A stretch of 64,000 nucleotides of DNA from Pseudomonas benzenivorans (lineage in GTDB: Bacteria; Pseudomonadota; Gammaproteobacteria; Pseudomonadales; Pseudomonadaceae), in assembly GCF_033547155.1 (NCBI RefSeq), contig NZ_CP137892.1, positions 3,472,001 through 3,536,000 on the forward strand, in the 5' to 3' direction. The position numbers were made by a program, and so were the translations under genes. The notes below the pieces were generated by a model. That model made no database searches. It was not told the DNA's origin and was given only the letters and a program-made list of their open reading frames with translations. Below are positions 55,156-64,000 of this stretch, piece after piece (the first letter of the stretch is position 1; every line of letters starts with the position of its first letter).

Positions 55156-55881
55156 ATGAAAGCACTTCCCCTGCTCACCGGCGCCCTGTGTGCCGCCCTG
55201 CTGGCCGCCCAGGCCAATGCCCACGGCCTGTGGACCGAGCAGCGCCGCGGCCATATCGAGACCATCTACGGCCATGGCGCCGAGGACAATGCGTTCAAGG
55301 CCGAGAAGGTCAGCGGCGCCTGGGCCTACGACGCTCGCGGTCGGATGATCCCGGTCAGCGTGGAGCGCCTGACCGACCATGCCCGCCTGCAACCGCTGCG
55401 ACCACCGGCCGTGCTCGGCGTTGCCCTGGACAACGGCGCCTGGTCGCTGACCCCGGACCAGCAGTGGGTCAATCAGGGCCGCAGCCAGGTGCCGAACTCG
55501 ACCCGCTCGCTGCACACCTACAAATACAGCCTGGCCATCCATGCCGAAGGCGCCAAGCTGCCGGAGCTGGCCCAGCTGAAGATGGTCATACTGCCGGAAA
55601 CCGACCCGCTGCGGGTCGGCCCGGGTAAGCCGCTGCCGGTGCGCGTGCTGGTCGACGGCAAGCCGGCAGCCGGGGTCGAGCTGATCGGCGACTACCGCGG
55701 CGCGCCACACCAGGTCAGCGCGGTGACCGATGCCGAGGGGCGCGCCCAGGTGCCGGTGCGCAACGCGGGACTGAATGTCATCAGCGCCGAGGTCGAGCTG
55801 CCGGTGAAGAACGATGCCGATATCGAGACCCGCGGCCTGTTCGCCTCCCTGACCTTCCTCGGCGAGACACATCGCGAGTAG
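55156..55881 (+). CDS. DUF4198 periplasmic protein
   Basis: A 241-residue exported protein. The signal peptide ends ANA after residue 22, so the mature protein would begin His23-Gly-Leu-Trp. The body is beta-rich and ends in an Ig/carboxypeptidase-regulatory-like fold (VRVLVDGKPAAGVELIG, then VTDAEGRAQVPV). DUF4198 proteins often accompany TonB receptors and nickel, cobalt or zinc uptake systems. Twelve nt separate it from the receptor gene, and AAGGAAA precedes its ATG, so the two form an operon. Metal binding is an inference. Confidence 0.85.
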   Translation: MKALPLLTGALCAALLAAQANAHGLWTEQRRGHIETIYGHGAEDNAFKAEKVSGAWAYDARGRMIPVSVERLTDHARLQPLRPPAVLGVALDNGAWSLTPDQQWVNQGRSQVPNSTRSLHTYKYSLAIHAEGAKLPELAQLKMVILPETDPLRVGPGKPLPVRVLVDGKPAAGVELIGDYRGAPHQVSAVTDAEGRAQVPVRNAGLNVISAEVELPVKNDADIETRGLFASLTFLGETHRE

Positions 55882-55892
55882 CCCAGACGGCA

Positions 55893-55926
55893 AAAAGCCG
55901 AAGCCGCTCACGCGCCTCCGGCTTTT
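55893..55926. terminator. Bidirectional terminator between the DUF4198 gene and hisC
   Basis: Stem AAAAGCCG / CGGCTTTT around an 18-nt partly self-pairing loop. It has T-runs on both strands and lies between convergent genes. Confidence 0.75.
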
Positions 55927-55950
55927 CTTCGCCCATCGTCAAGCGCCGGC

Positions 55951-57003
55951 TTAGAGCGTCCTCAGCGCATCCAGCAGCGCCTGGTTCTGCTCCGGCGTAC
56001 CGATGCTGATGCGCAGGAACTGGGCGATGCGCGCCTGCTTGAAGTGGCGCACTATCACCCCCTGCTCGCGCAGCCGCGAAGCCAGCTCGGCGGCGTCGCG
56101 CCCAGGGTGGCGGGCGAAGACGAAGTTGGCGGCCGACGGCAGCACCTCGAAACCCAGCCCCTGCAGCCCGGCCACCACCGCCTCGCGACTGGCGATCACC
56201 GCGGCGCAGGTCTGCTCGAAGTACGGGCGATCCTCGAAGGCCGCGGCCGCCCCGGCGATCGCCAGGCGATCCAGGGGGTAGGAGTTGAAGCTGTTCTTGA
56301 TCCGCTCCAGCGCCTCGATCAGCTCCGGATGGCCGACCGCCAGGCCGACCCGCAACCCAGCCAGGGAGCGCGACTTGGACAGGGTCTGGGTCACCAGCAG
56401 GTTCGGGTAGCGGTCGACCAGGGCGACGGCCGTGTCGCCGCCGAAGTCGATATAGGCCTCGTCCACCAGCACCACCGAATCCGGGTTGGCCTGCAGCAGC
56501 CGCTCGATGGCCTCCAAGGCCAGCAGGCAACCGGTCGGCGCGTTGGGGTTGGGGAAGATGATGCCGCCGTTGGGTCGGGCATAGTCCTCGACACGGATCT
56601 GGAACCCCTCGTCCAGTGCAATGGCCTCGTGGGCGATGCCGTACAAGCCGCAGTAGACCGGGTAGAAGCTGTAGGTGATGTCCGGAAACAGCAGCGGCTT
56701 GCCGTGCTGGAACAGGCCGTGGAAGGCATGGGCCAGCACCTCGTCGGAGCCGTTGCCGACGAACACCTGACTGGTCTGCACGCCATAGTAGTCGGCCACC
56801 GCCTGCTTCAAGCGCTCTCCGTTGGGGTCGGGGTACAGGCGCAGGCTGTCGTTCAGCTCGGCCTGCATCGCGGCGATGGCCTTGGGCGAAGGCCCATAGG
56901 GGTTCTCGTTGGTGTTGAGCTTGACCAGCTTGGCCAGCTTGGGCTGCTCACCCGGCACATAGGGCACCAGGTCCTTGACGAAGGGGCTCCAGAACTTGCT
57001 CAT
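55951..57003 (-). CDS. hisC: Histidinol-phosphate aminotransferase
   Basis: A 350-residue PLP fold-type I aminotransferase that converts imidazole-acetol phosphate to histidinol phosphate. The Schiff-base Lys210 is in [10 protein letters not shown]. Other blocks are [33 protein letters not shown] and [12 protein letters not shown] 57003 has GAGGAGAGAAGGG upstream. It follows hisD by 73 nt; that spacer holds a repeat-like element. Confidence 0.96.
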   Translation of the reverse strand: MSKFWSPFVKDLVPYVPGEQPKLAKLVKLNTNENPYGPSPKAIAAMQAELNDSLRLYPDPNGERLKQAVADYYGVQTSQVFVGNGSDEVLAHAFHGLFQHGKPLLFPDITYSFYPVYCGLYGIAHEAIALDEGFQIRVEDYARPNGGIIFPNPNAPTGCLLALEAIERLLQANPDSVVLVDEAYIDFGGDTAVALVDRYPNLLVTQTLSKSRSLAGLRVGLAVGHPELIEALERIKNSFNSYPLDRLAIAGAAAAFEDRPYFEQTCAAVIASREAVVAGLQGLGFEVLPSAANFVFARHPGRDAAELASRLREQGVIVRHFKQARIAQFLRISIGTPEQNQALLDALRTL

Positions 57004-57034
57004 CTGCCCTTCTCTCCTCGTGTTCGTTCGGTTT

Positions 57035-57070
57035 GGCGTAGGCTGGGCCGTGCAACGGCGTAGCCCGCAT
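57035..57070. repeat. Imperfect inverted repeat in the hisD-hisC spacer
   Basis: GCTGGGCCGT-GCA-ACGGCGTAGC, flanked by further GGC/GCC pairs. Its look (GTAGG...GCCGT...CCCGCAT) recalls dispersed intergenic repeats of pseudomonads. No second copy is in this window. Confidence 0.35.
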
Positions 57071-57076
57071 GACGGA

Positions 57077-58387
57077 TCATTCTTTGATGCGGTACTCGGC
57101 GCTGCGCGCATGGGCGGTCAGCGACTCGCCGCGGGCCAGCACCGAGGCGACCTTGCCCAGCTCGGAAGCGCCGGCGGCCGAGCAATGGATGATCGACGAA
57201 CGCTTCTGGAAGTCGTACACCCCCAGCGGCGAGGAGAAGCGCGCGGTGCCGGAGGTCGGCAGCACGTGGTTGGGACCCGCGCAGTAGTCGCCCAACGCCT
57301 CGGCGGTGTAACGCCCCATGAAGATGGCGCCGGCGTGACGGATCTGCGGCAGGTACTGCTCGGGGTTCGCCACCGACAGCTCCAGGTGCTCCGGGGCGAT
57401 GCGGTTGGCCACCGCGATGGCCTGGGCCATGTCGGCGACCTGGATCAGCGCACCGCGCCCCTCCATGGAGGTGCGGGCGATCGCCTCGCGCTCCAGGGTC
57501 GGCAGCAGCCTGGCGATGCTCTCGGCCACCCGGTCGAGGAAGGCGGCATCCGGGCTGACGAGGATCGCCTGGGCGTCCTCGTCGTGCTCGGCCTGGGAGA
57601 ACAGGTCCATGGCGATCCAGTCCGGATCGGTCTGGCCATCGCAGACCACGAGGATCTCCGAGGGCCCGGCGATCATGTCGATGCCGACCTTGCCGAACAC
57701 GTGGCGTTTGGCGGTGGCCACGTAGATGTTGCCCGGCCCGACTATCTTGTCCACCGGCGGCACGCTCTCGGTGCCGTAGGCCAGGGCCGCCACGGCCTGG
57801 GCCCCGCCGATGGTGAAGACCCGGTCGACGCCGGCCACGCAAGCGGCGGCCAGGACGATCTCGTTGATCTCGCCGCGCGGGGTCGGCACCACCATCACCA
57901 CCTCGGGCACCCCGGCGACCTTGGCCGGGATGGCGTTCATCAGCACCGAGGACGGGTAGGAGGCCTTGCCGCCGGGCACGTAGAGGCCGGCGCGATCCAG
58001 CGGGGTGACCTGCTGGCCGAGCACCGTGCCGTCGGCCTCGGTGTAGCTCCAGGAGTCCTGCTTCTGCCGCTCGTGGTACAGGCGCACGCGCTCGGCGGCC
58101 AGCTCCAGCGCGGCGCGCTGCTCGGCGGTGATACGGGTCAGGGCCAGCTCCAGACGCTCGCGCGGCAGGATCAGGTCGGCCATGGCGGCGACCTCCAGGG
58201 CGTCGAAGCGCTGGGTGTACTCCACCAGTGCGGCATCGCCACGCGAACGCACGGCGTCGATGATCTCCAGCACCCGCTGGTTGACGCCCTCGTCCGACAC
58301 GCTTTCCCAGCTCAGCAGATGATCCAGGTGTCGCGCGAAGTCCTGGTCAGCAGCATTGAGTCGGCGGATGGCGATGGGACTGGTCAT
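57077..58387 (-). CDS. hisD: Histidinol dehydrogenase
   Basis: A 436-residue zinc enzyme that oxidises histidinol to histidine with two NAD. Landmarks are [26 protein letters not shown], the GPGNIYV segment, [22 protein letters not shown] (catalytic/zinc region) and the EHLEL and [28 protein letters not shown]-terminal part. ATG 58387 was chosen because the earlier frame lies in the structured spacer and in antisense to hisG. The gene order is hisG-hisD-hisC downstream of murA. Confidence 0.97.
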   Translation of the reverse strand: MTSPIAIRRLNAADQDFARHLDHLLSWESVSDEGVNQRVLEIIDAVRSRGDAALVEYTQRFDALEVAAMADLILPRERLELALTRITAEQRAALELAAERVRLYHERQKQDSWSYTEADGTVLGQQVTPLDRAGLYVPGGKASYPSSVLMNAIPAKVAGVPEVVMVVPTPRGEINEIVLAAACVAGVDRVFTIGGAQAVAALAYGTESVPPVDKIVGPGNIYVATAKRHVFGKVGIDMIAGPSEILVVCDGQTDPDWIAMDLFSQAEHDEDAQAILVSPDAAFLDRVAESIARLLPTLEREAIARTSMEGRGALIQVADMAQAIAVANRIAPEHLELSVANPEQYLPQIRHAGAIFMGRYTAEALGDYCAGPNHVLPTSGTARFSSPLGVYDFQKRSSIIHCSAAGASELGKVASVLARGESLTAHARSAEYRIKE

Positions 58388-58411
58388 AGCGGGCCTCTTG
58401 ATTGGCGAATG

Positions 58412-58456
58412 CTCGGGCGTCGCTAGGCTACCAAGCCCTCCGCATGGACGCCCGAG
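58412..58456 (-). other. Long stem-loop in the hisD leader
   Basis: A perfect 10-bp stem CTCGGGCGTC / GACGCCCGAG enclosing 25 nt that contain a smaller GGCT-TGGT-AGCC hairpin, ending 25 nt before the hisD ATG. There is no T-tract. It could stabilise RNA or modulate translation. Confidence 0.5.
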
Positions 58457-58483
58457 AAAATTGGCTATGACACGGATAGGCAG

Positions 58484-58502
58484 GTGCGGCGGTAAGCCGC
58501 AC
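58484..58502 (-). other. Hairpin just after hisG
   Basis: GTGCGGC / GCCGCAC with loop GGTAA, 8 nt from the hisG stop, without a T-tract. It is probably a 3'-end stabiliser or weak terminator. Confidence 0.4.
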
Positions 58503-58509
58503 AGTGGTA

Positions 58510-59145
58510 TCAGCTGGGGTGTCGCGACTCGACCGCCTCGCGCAGGGCGTCGATGAGGGCCTGGATGCGCGCGTGCTGCATCTTCATCGAGGCCTTGTTG
58601 ACGATCAGCCGCGAGCTGATGGTGGCGATCAGTTCCTGGGCCTCCAGGCCGTTGGCCCGCAGGGTGTTGCCGGTGTCGACCACGTCGATGATCTTGTCGG
58701 CCAGGCCGACCAGCGGCGCCAGCTCCATGGAGCCGTACAGCTTGATCACCTCGACCTGGCGGCCCTGCTCGGCGTAGTAGCGCTTGGCCACGTTGACGAA
58801 CTTGGTGGCCACCCGCAGGCGCCCCTTGGGCTCGGCCGCGCCGACGGCACCGGCGGTCATCAGCTTGCACTGGGCGATGCGCAGGTCCAGGGGCTCGTAC
58901 AGGCCCTGGCCGCCGTACTCCATCAGCACGTCCTTGCCGGCCACGCCGAGGTCGGCGGCGCCGTGCTCGACATAGGTCGGCACGTCGGTCGCGCGGACGA
59001 TCAGCAGGCGCACATCCTCCTGGGTGGTGGGAATGATCAGCTTGCGGCTCTTATCCGGATTCTCGGTCGGCACGATGCCGGCCTCGGCGAGCAGCGGCAG
59101 GGTGTCGTCGAGAATGCGACCCTTGGACAGCGCGATGGTGAGCAT
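58510..59145 (-). CDS. hisG: ATP phosphoribosyltransferase, short form
   Basis: A 211-residue catalytic subunit performing the first step of histidine synthesis (ATP + PRPP). Typical blocks are [38 protein letters not shown] and the PRPP-binding [14 protein letters not shown]. It lacks the C-terminal ACT-like regulatory domain of long HisG, so it should need HisZ, which is not in this window. It lies 71 nt after murA. Confidence 0.97.
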   Translation of the reverse strand: MLTIALSKGRILDDTLPLLAEAGIVPTENPDKSRKLIIPTTQEDVRLLIVRATDVPTYVEHGAADLGVAGKDVLMEYGGQGLYEPLDLRIAQCKLMTAGAVGAAEPKGRLRVATKFVNVAKRYYAEQGRQVEVIKLYGSMELAPLVGLADKIIDVVDTGNTLRANGLEAQELIATISSRLIVNKASMKMQHARIQALIDALREAVESRHPS

Positions 59146-59216
59146 GAAGCGGGTTTCCTTTGGAACTGGACCAGGCCGGCCCTCGTGGGCCGGACGTTGG
59201 GCATCGCCGCGCCGGC

Positions 59217-60497
<1,281 letters not shown>

Positions 60498-60737
60498 TCA
60501 GGGGCGCGCGGCCCAATCGGCACGGCTGAAGAATTTCATGCTCACCGCGTGGATGCTGCCATCGGCGATCCAGGGGTTGAGGTGGGCGTAGATCTGCTGC
60601 TGACGCTTGACCGGGCTCAGGGCGGCCAACTCGTCACTGATCAGATTCAGCTGGAAGTTGCAGCCTTCACCTTCAACTTCCACCTGGGTATTCGGCAGTT
60701 TGGCCTCCAGGAGGCTCTTCACTTCTAAGGCCTGCAT
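60498..60737 (-). CDS. ibaG: BolA-family protein IbaG (YrbA)
   Basis: A 79-residue BolA-like protein. The class II KH-like fold and FQLNLISDELAALSPVKRQQQIYAHLNPWIADGSIHAVSMKFFS fit IbaG, which binds monothiol glutaredoxins/Fe-S clusters and responds to acid stress. ATG 60737 is preceded by GAGG at 6 nt; a TTG two codons earlier is less likely. It is 15 nt upstream of murA. Confidence 0.92.
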   Translation of the reverse strand: MQALEVKSLLEAKLPNTQVEVEGEGCNFQLNLISDELAALSPVKRQQQIYAHLNPWIADGSIHAVSMKFFSRADWAARP

Positions 60738-60796
60738 GCGCAACCTCGCTCGGCATATTGATTTACGACAGCAGAGCCTAGGCCTGCGGGCCGAGC

Positions 60797-60802
60797 ATCA
60801 TA
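60797..60802 (-). promoter_or_regulatory. Candidate -10 for ibaG-murA-his
   Basis: TATGAT on the minus strand, 60 nt before ibaG. The -35 is weak (TAGCGG at 17 nt). Confidence 0.35.
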
Positions 60803-60803
60803 C

Positions 60804-60844
60804 AAAAAATGCCCCGTGCCCGCTAACCCCGCGCGATGGCGGGC
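60804..60844 (-). terminator. Possible terminator of the mla operon
   Basis: The 6-bp stem GCCCGC / GCGGGC with a 15-nt loop is followed, after 8 nt, by TTTTTT on the minus strand. The gap between stem and T-run makes it a weak candidate. Confidence 0.35.
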
Positions 60845-60864
60845 TGCCCAGACCTCGCCGCGAC

Positions 60865-61173
60865 TCATTCCTGCAGCGGCAGGATCTCCAGCAGCCCGGA
60901 GACCTTGGCGATCTCCCGCATGTCCTGGGGCAGGCTGCGCAGCGAGAGGCTCTTGCCGGCCGCCTGGGCATCGCGCAACAGCGCCAGGAGCAGGGCCAGG
61001 CCGACGCTGCTGGACTTCTCCACCGCCGAACAGTCGAGCACGCAGGCCTCTGCACGGCTAGCGCCGATCAGCCGGCCACCCTGCGCGCGCAGGGCCGGAC
61101 CGCTGCGAAAATCCAGCACGCCGCTCAGCTGCAACTCGCCCGGGGCCTGCTCGACGATGCTCGCCCGGCTCAC
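60865..61173 (-). CDS. mlaB: STAS-domain protein MlaB
   Basis: A 102-residue STAS-domain subunit of the MlaFEDB transporter, binding MlaF and stabilising the complex. The STAS core VLDCSAVEKSSSVGLALLLALLRDA contains the conserved Asp-Cys-Ser and Ser segment. The start is GTG 61173, in a GTGA overlap with the mlaC stop. Confidence 0.92.
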   Translation of the reverse strand: MSRASIVEQAPGELQLSGVLDFRSGPALRAQGGRLIGASRAEACVLDCSAVEKSSSVGLALLLALLRDAQAAGKSLSLRSLPQDMREIAKVSGLLEILPLQE

Positions 61174-61802
61174 GATTCGCCCTGGCCCTGGCGGGCCTTG
61201 GCCACGGTATCGGCCCAGGAGTCGATCACCTTGTTCAGGTCGTTGCCGTGGTTCTGCATGGACTGGGCGAACTGGTCGCGAAACAGCTTGCCGACGTTGA
61301 TGCCGTTGATGATCACATTGCGCAACATCCAGGTGTCGCCCTGGCTGACCATGGTGTAGGACAGCGGGTAGACCGTCCCCTTGCCGTCCTCGATTTCCAT
61401 GTTCACCGCAGTGCGCTGCGGACTCTGCCGACCGCTGGCGGGCAGCACGCGGATGTCCTGATTGTTGTATTCGAGCAGGGCGTTGCCGTAGAACTGCATC
61501 AGGCTGCGCTTGAAGCTCTCCTGGAAGCGAGCCATCTGCTCGGGCGTTGCCTGGCGCGAATAGCGCACGGTCATGACCCCACGGGAAATGCCGTCGACGT
61601 CCACCACCGGGCCGAGGATATTGTTCAGCGCCGCATAGAAGGCATCCGGGTTGTCGCGGTACGCCTCCTTGTTGGCCTTGAGGTCGGCCAGCAGGGTATC
61701 GGTGGTCCGCTGCACCACTTCGTGGGCGGTGGGCGCGGCCAGGGCGAACAGGGGAAGGGCCGCCAGCAGCGCGAATAGACTGTTACGCAGCATCTTGATC
61801 AT
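61170..61802 (-). CDS. mlaC: Periplasmic phospholipid-binding protein MlaC
   Basis: A 210-residue periplasmic carrier. It has a signal peptide (about 1-22, ending ALA), then the Ttg2D/MlaC domain with LDLLADLKANKEAYRDNP-like helices and a GVMTVRYSRQATPEQMARFQESF block. It ferries phospholipids between the OmpC-MlaA outer-membrane complex and MlaFEDB. ATG 61802 is chosen; a GTG immediately before (61805) is an equal alternative. Confidence 0.95.
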   Translation of the reverse strand: MIKMLRNSLFALLAALPLFALAAPTAHEVVQRTTDTLLADLKANKEAYRDNPDAFYAALNNILGPVVDVDGISRGVMTVRYSRQATPEQMARFQESFKRSLMQFYGNALLEYNNQDIRVLPASGRQSPQRTAVNMEIEDGKGTVYPLSYTMVSQGDTWMLRNVIINGINVGKLFRDQFAQSMQNHGNDLNKVIDSWADTVAKARQGQGES

Positions 61803-61816
61803 CACTAGAGCTCTCG

Positions 61817-62287
61817 TTAGTTGGACTGGTCTTTATTGACCGAATTGAGCAGGAACTTGCCGATCAGGTCCTCCAGCACCAGGGACGACTGGGTGTCGTA
61901 GATGGTGCTGCCATCGGCCAGCAATTCCTCGTCGCCACCGACGCTGATGCCGACGTACTTCTCGCCGAGCAACCCGGCGGTCAGGATCGACGCGGTCGAG
62001 TCCGCCGGCAGGTTGTCCACCTCGTTGTCCAGCGCCATGGTAACCCGGCCGGTGTAGCTGTCGCGGTCCAGGTCGATGGCCGTGACCTTGCCGATGGTGA
62101 CCCCGGCCATGGTCACCTTGGCCCGCACGGTCAGACCGGCGATATTGTTGAAGTGCGCATAGACCTTGTAGGTGTGGTCGCCGCTACCCAGGGTCAGGCC
62201 ACTGACCCGCAGGGCCAGCAACAGCAGCGCCAGCAGGCCGGCGAGCAGGAACAGGCCGACACCTATCTCCAGTGTGCGGTTTTGCAT
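61817..62287 (-). CDS. mlaD: MCE-domain substrate-binding subunit MlaD
   Basis: A 156-residue protein with one transmembrane helix (about 7-29) and one MCE domain (about 38-118: HFNNIAGLTVRAKVTMAGVTIGKV...GLLGEKYVGI). It forms a hexameric ring on MlaFEDB. The C-terminal helix (LVLEDLIGKFLLNSV) faces the lipid channel. Its ATG overlaps the mlaE stop by one base. Confidence 0.97.
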   Translation of the reverse strand: MQNRTLEIGVGLFLLAGLLALLLLALRVSGLTLGSGDHTYKVYAHFNNIAGLTVRAKVTMAGVTIGKVTAIDLDRDSYTGRVTMALDNEVDNLPADSTASILTAGLLGEKYVGISVGGDEELLADGSTIYDTQSSLVLEDLIGKFLLNSVNKDQSN

Positions 62288-63084
62288 CAGAAGTCTCCAA
62301 ACATCAAAGCGGTCAGAATAAAGTCCAGGCCCAGCACCGCCAGGGAGGCGTAGACCACGGTACGGGTCGTGGCACGACTGATACCTTCGGACGTCGGTTC
62401 GCAGTCATAGCCCTGGAACACGGCGATCCAGGTGACGACGAAGGCGAACACCAGGCTCTTGATCACCCCGTTGAGCACGTCCTCGCGGAAGGCCACGCTG
62501 TTCTGCATGTTGGACCAGAAGGAGCCCTCGTAGACGCCGAGCCAGTCCACGGCGACCATCGCGCCGCCCCAGATACCGACCACGCTGAAGATCATCGCCA
62601 GCAGCGGCATCGAGATGAAACCGGCCCACAGCCTCGGCGCGATGATGTACTTGAGCGGGTCGACGCCGATCATGGCCAGGCTGGATAGCTGCTCGGTGGA
62701 CTTCATGTTGCCGATTTCCGCGGTCAGCGCCGAGCCGGCCCGGCCGGCGAACAGCAAGGCGGTCACCACCGGCCCCAGCTCGCGCAGCAGGGTCAGGGCC
62801 ACCATCTGCCCGACCGCCTGCTCCGAACCGTAGCGGGCGAGGATATTGAAACCCTGCAACGACAGCACCATGCCGATGAAGATGCCGGAGACCACGATGA
62901 TCGCCAGGGACATCACCCCCACCGAGTACAGCTGCTTGATCAGCAACTGCAGTGGGTTGCCCGCGGTACCGCGCCCGAATATCGCGTGCAGGAGAAACAG
63001 ACTCGAACGGCCGAGACTGGCCAGCACGTCGAGCCCGGCTCGGCCGAACAGGCGAATGCGCTCGAGCGGAGATGTCTTGCGCAT
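62287..63084 (-). CDS. mlaE: Phospholipid ABC transporter permease MlaE
   Basis: A 265-residue integral membrane protein with five or six hydrophobic helices of the MlaE/TrbA permease family. Conserved blocks are [27 protein letters not shown] and the coupling-helix-like [25 protein letters not shown]. It overlaps mlaF by one base (TGATG). Confidence 0.97.
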   Translation of the reverse strand: MRKTSPLERIRLFGRAGLDVLASLGRSSLFLLHAIFGRGTAGNPLQLLIKQLYSVGVMSLAIIVVSGIFIGMVLSLQGFNILARYGSEQAVGQMVALTLLRELGPVVTALLFAGRAGSALTAEIGNMKSTEQLSSLAMIGVDPLKYIIAPRLWAGFISMPLLAMIFSVVGIWGGAMVAVDWLGVYEGSFWSNMQNSVAFREDVLNGVIKSLVFAFVVTWIAVFQGYDCEPTSEGISRATTRTVVYASLAVLGLDFILTALMFGDF

Positions 63085-63893
63085 CAGCGCCCCCCCAGTA
63101 GATCGTCGCGGTAGCTCACCGCCGGATAGTGGAAGGGCACCGGACCATCCGGCGTGCCCTGCATGAACTGACGCACCCGCGGGTTATCCGACTCCATCAG
63201 CTCGGCCGGAGTGCCCTGGCCCAGCACCTGGGTATCGCCGACTACATAGAGGTAGTCGGCGATGCTCGCGGTTTCCGCCAGGTCGTGGGACACCAGGATG
63301 CTGGTGATGCCCAAGGCATCGTTGAGCAGCCGGATCAGCCGCACCAACACGCCCATGGCGATCGGGTCCTGGCCGACGAAGGGTTCGTCGTACATGAGGA
63401 TCTGCGGGTCCAGAGCGATCGCCCGGGCCAGCGCCACGCGCCGCTTCATGCCGCCGGACAGCTCATCCGGCATCAGCTCGAAGGCGCCGCGCAGACCGAC
63501 GGCCTGCAGCTTCATCAGGACGATGTCGCGGATCATCTCCTCGGGCAGCTTGGTGTGTACGCGCAGCGGGAAGGCGACGTTCTCGAACACATCGAGATCG
63601 GTGAACAGCGCACCGCTCTGGAACAGCACGCCCATCTGCTTGCGCATGTCGAACAGCTCGCTGCGCGAGAGCGTGGGCAGGTTCACCCCGTTGACCCAGA
63701 CCTCGCCCTGGCTCGGCCTGAGCTCGGCGGCGATCAGGCGCAGCAACGTGGTCTTGCCGCAGCCGGAGGGCCCCATGATGGCCGTGACCTTGCCACGCGG
63801 AATGCGGATATCCACATTCTTGAAAATATCCCGGTCGCCCCGCCGAAAGCTCACGCCTTTCAGCTCGACCGCGTAGTGATTGTCGGCGCTCAT
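63084..63893 (-). CDS. mlaF: Phospholipid ABC transporter ATP-binding protein MlaF
   Basis: The 269-residue ATPase of the Mla system. Walker A is GPSGCGKTT (41-49), the signature is [19 protein letters not shown], Walker B is [13 protein letters not shown] and the H-loop is VSHD. I chose ATG 63893 ([16 protein letters not shown]); the longer frame upstream is Gly/Pro-rich and lies in the promoter region. It is the first gene of mlaFEDCB, which removes misplaced phospholipids from the outer leaflet of the outer membrane. Confidence 0.97.
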   Translation of the reverse strand: MSADNHYAVELKGVSFRRGDRDIFKNVDIRIPRGKVTAIMGPSGCGKTTLLRLIAAELRPSQGEVWVNGVNLPTLSRSELFDMRKQMGVLFQSGALFTDLDVFENVAFPLRVHTKLPEEMIRDIVLMKLQAVGLRGAFELMPDELSGGMKRRVALARAIALDPQILMYDEPFVGQDPIAMGVLVRLIRLLNDALGITSILVSHDLAETASIADYLYVVGDTQVLGQGTPAELMESDNPRVRQFMQGTPDGPVPFHYPAVSYRDDLLGGR

Positions 63894-63981
63894 CTGGACT
63901 CCTTGCGAACAGCCTCCCTGGTAGACGCCCTGCCCCGCTCCGGGGACACCACGCCAGCCGGATGGGCCGAAACAGCCGCGC

Positions 63982-63987
63982 ACTATA
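63982..63987 (-). promoter_or_regulatory. Possible -10 of the mla operon
   Basis: TATAGT on the minus strand, 89 nt before mlaF. Any -35 would be beyond the window edge. Confidence 0.3.
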
Positions 63988-64000
63988 TCACCGGGCAATT

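Overview
The window is high-GC chromosomal DNA with the gene content and order of a gamma-proteobacterium of the genus Pseudomonas or a close relative. From memory it is nearly collinear with the P. aeruginosa stretch from panE through argJ, secA, lpxC, the division/cell-wall (dcw) cluster, rnpB, lpoA, sspAB, the bc1 complex, rpsI/rplM, trpS, cysD/cysNC, algW, hisC/D/G and murA to the mla operon. The genes are densely packed with many 1-11 nt overlaps. I see no tRNA, insertion sequence, integrase, phage gene or CRISPR array. Almost everything is core genome.

Layout. 1-8 kb: the end of panE, a membrane histidine kinase, a cobalamin adenosyltransferase, then on the minus strand a pseudouridine synthase, an HPP/CBS membrane protein, a Nudix-ThiE fusion, a GST and argJ. 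8-13.5 kb: secA, an M23 peptidase, dciA (plus strand) and lpxC. 13.6-30.4 kb: the complete dcw cluster on the minus strand, transcribed mraZ-rsmH-ftsL-ftsI-murE-murF-mraY-murD-ftsW-murG-murC-ddlB-ftsQ-ftsA-ftsZ. It is driven by a recognisable promoter followed by four 10-nt-phased MraZ boxes. 30.4-31.1 kb: an AT-richer gap and the RNase P RNA. 31-35.4 kb: rsmI divergent from lpoA-yraN-gmhA/diaA-dolP. 35.4-40.3 kb: sspAB, petABC and rplM-rpsI. 40.5-47.8 kb: aldo-keto reductase, acyl-CoA dehydrogenase, AraC-type regulator, zapE, trpS, a hydrolase and zapG. 47.9-50.7 kb: cysD-cysNC. 51-55.9 kb: Nif3-like protein, algW, then a TonB-dependent receptor with a DUF4198 periplasmic protein. 56-64 kb: mlaFEDCB, ibaG, murA, hisG, hisD, hisC on the minus strand.

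The functional theme is the cell envelope. It covers peptidoglycan precursor synthesis and polymerisation (mur/ddl/mraY/ftsW/ftsI/lpoA/murA), divisome assembly (ftsZ/A/Q/L, zapE, zapG), lipid A commitment (lpxC), outer-membrane lipid asymmetry (mla), protein export (secA) and envelope stress (algW).

The part that looks most like an accessory insertion is the TonB receptor/DUF4198 pair between algW and hisC. Its promoter carries a perfect inverted repeat overlapping the -10, closer to a Zur-type than a Fur-type operator, which makes it a candidate metal or metallophore uptake unit. Other points of interest are a DiaA-like SIS protein that keeps GmhA catalytic residues, a C-terminal extension on TrpS, a ThiE-like domain with altered catalytic motifs fused to a Nudix hydrolase, and several palindromes in promoters. 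I did not find a clearly undescribed multi-gene system.
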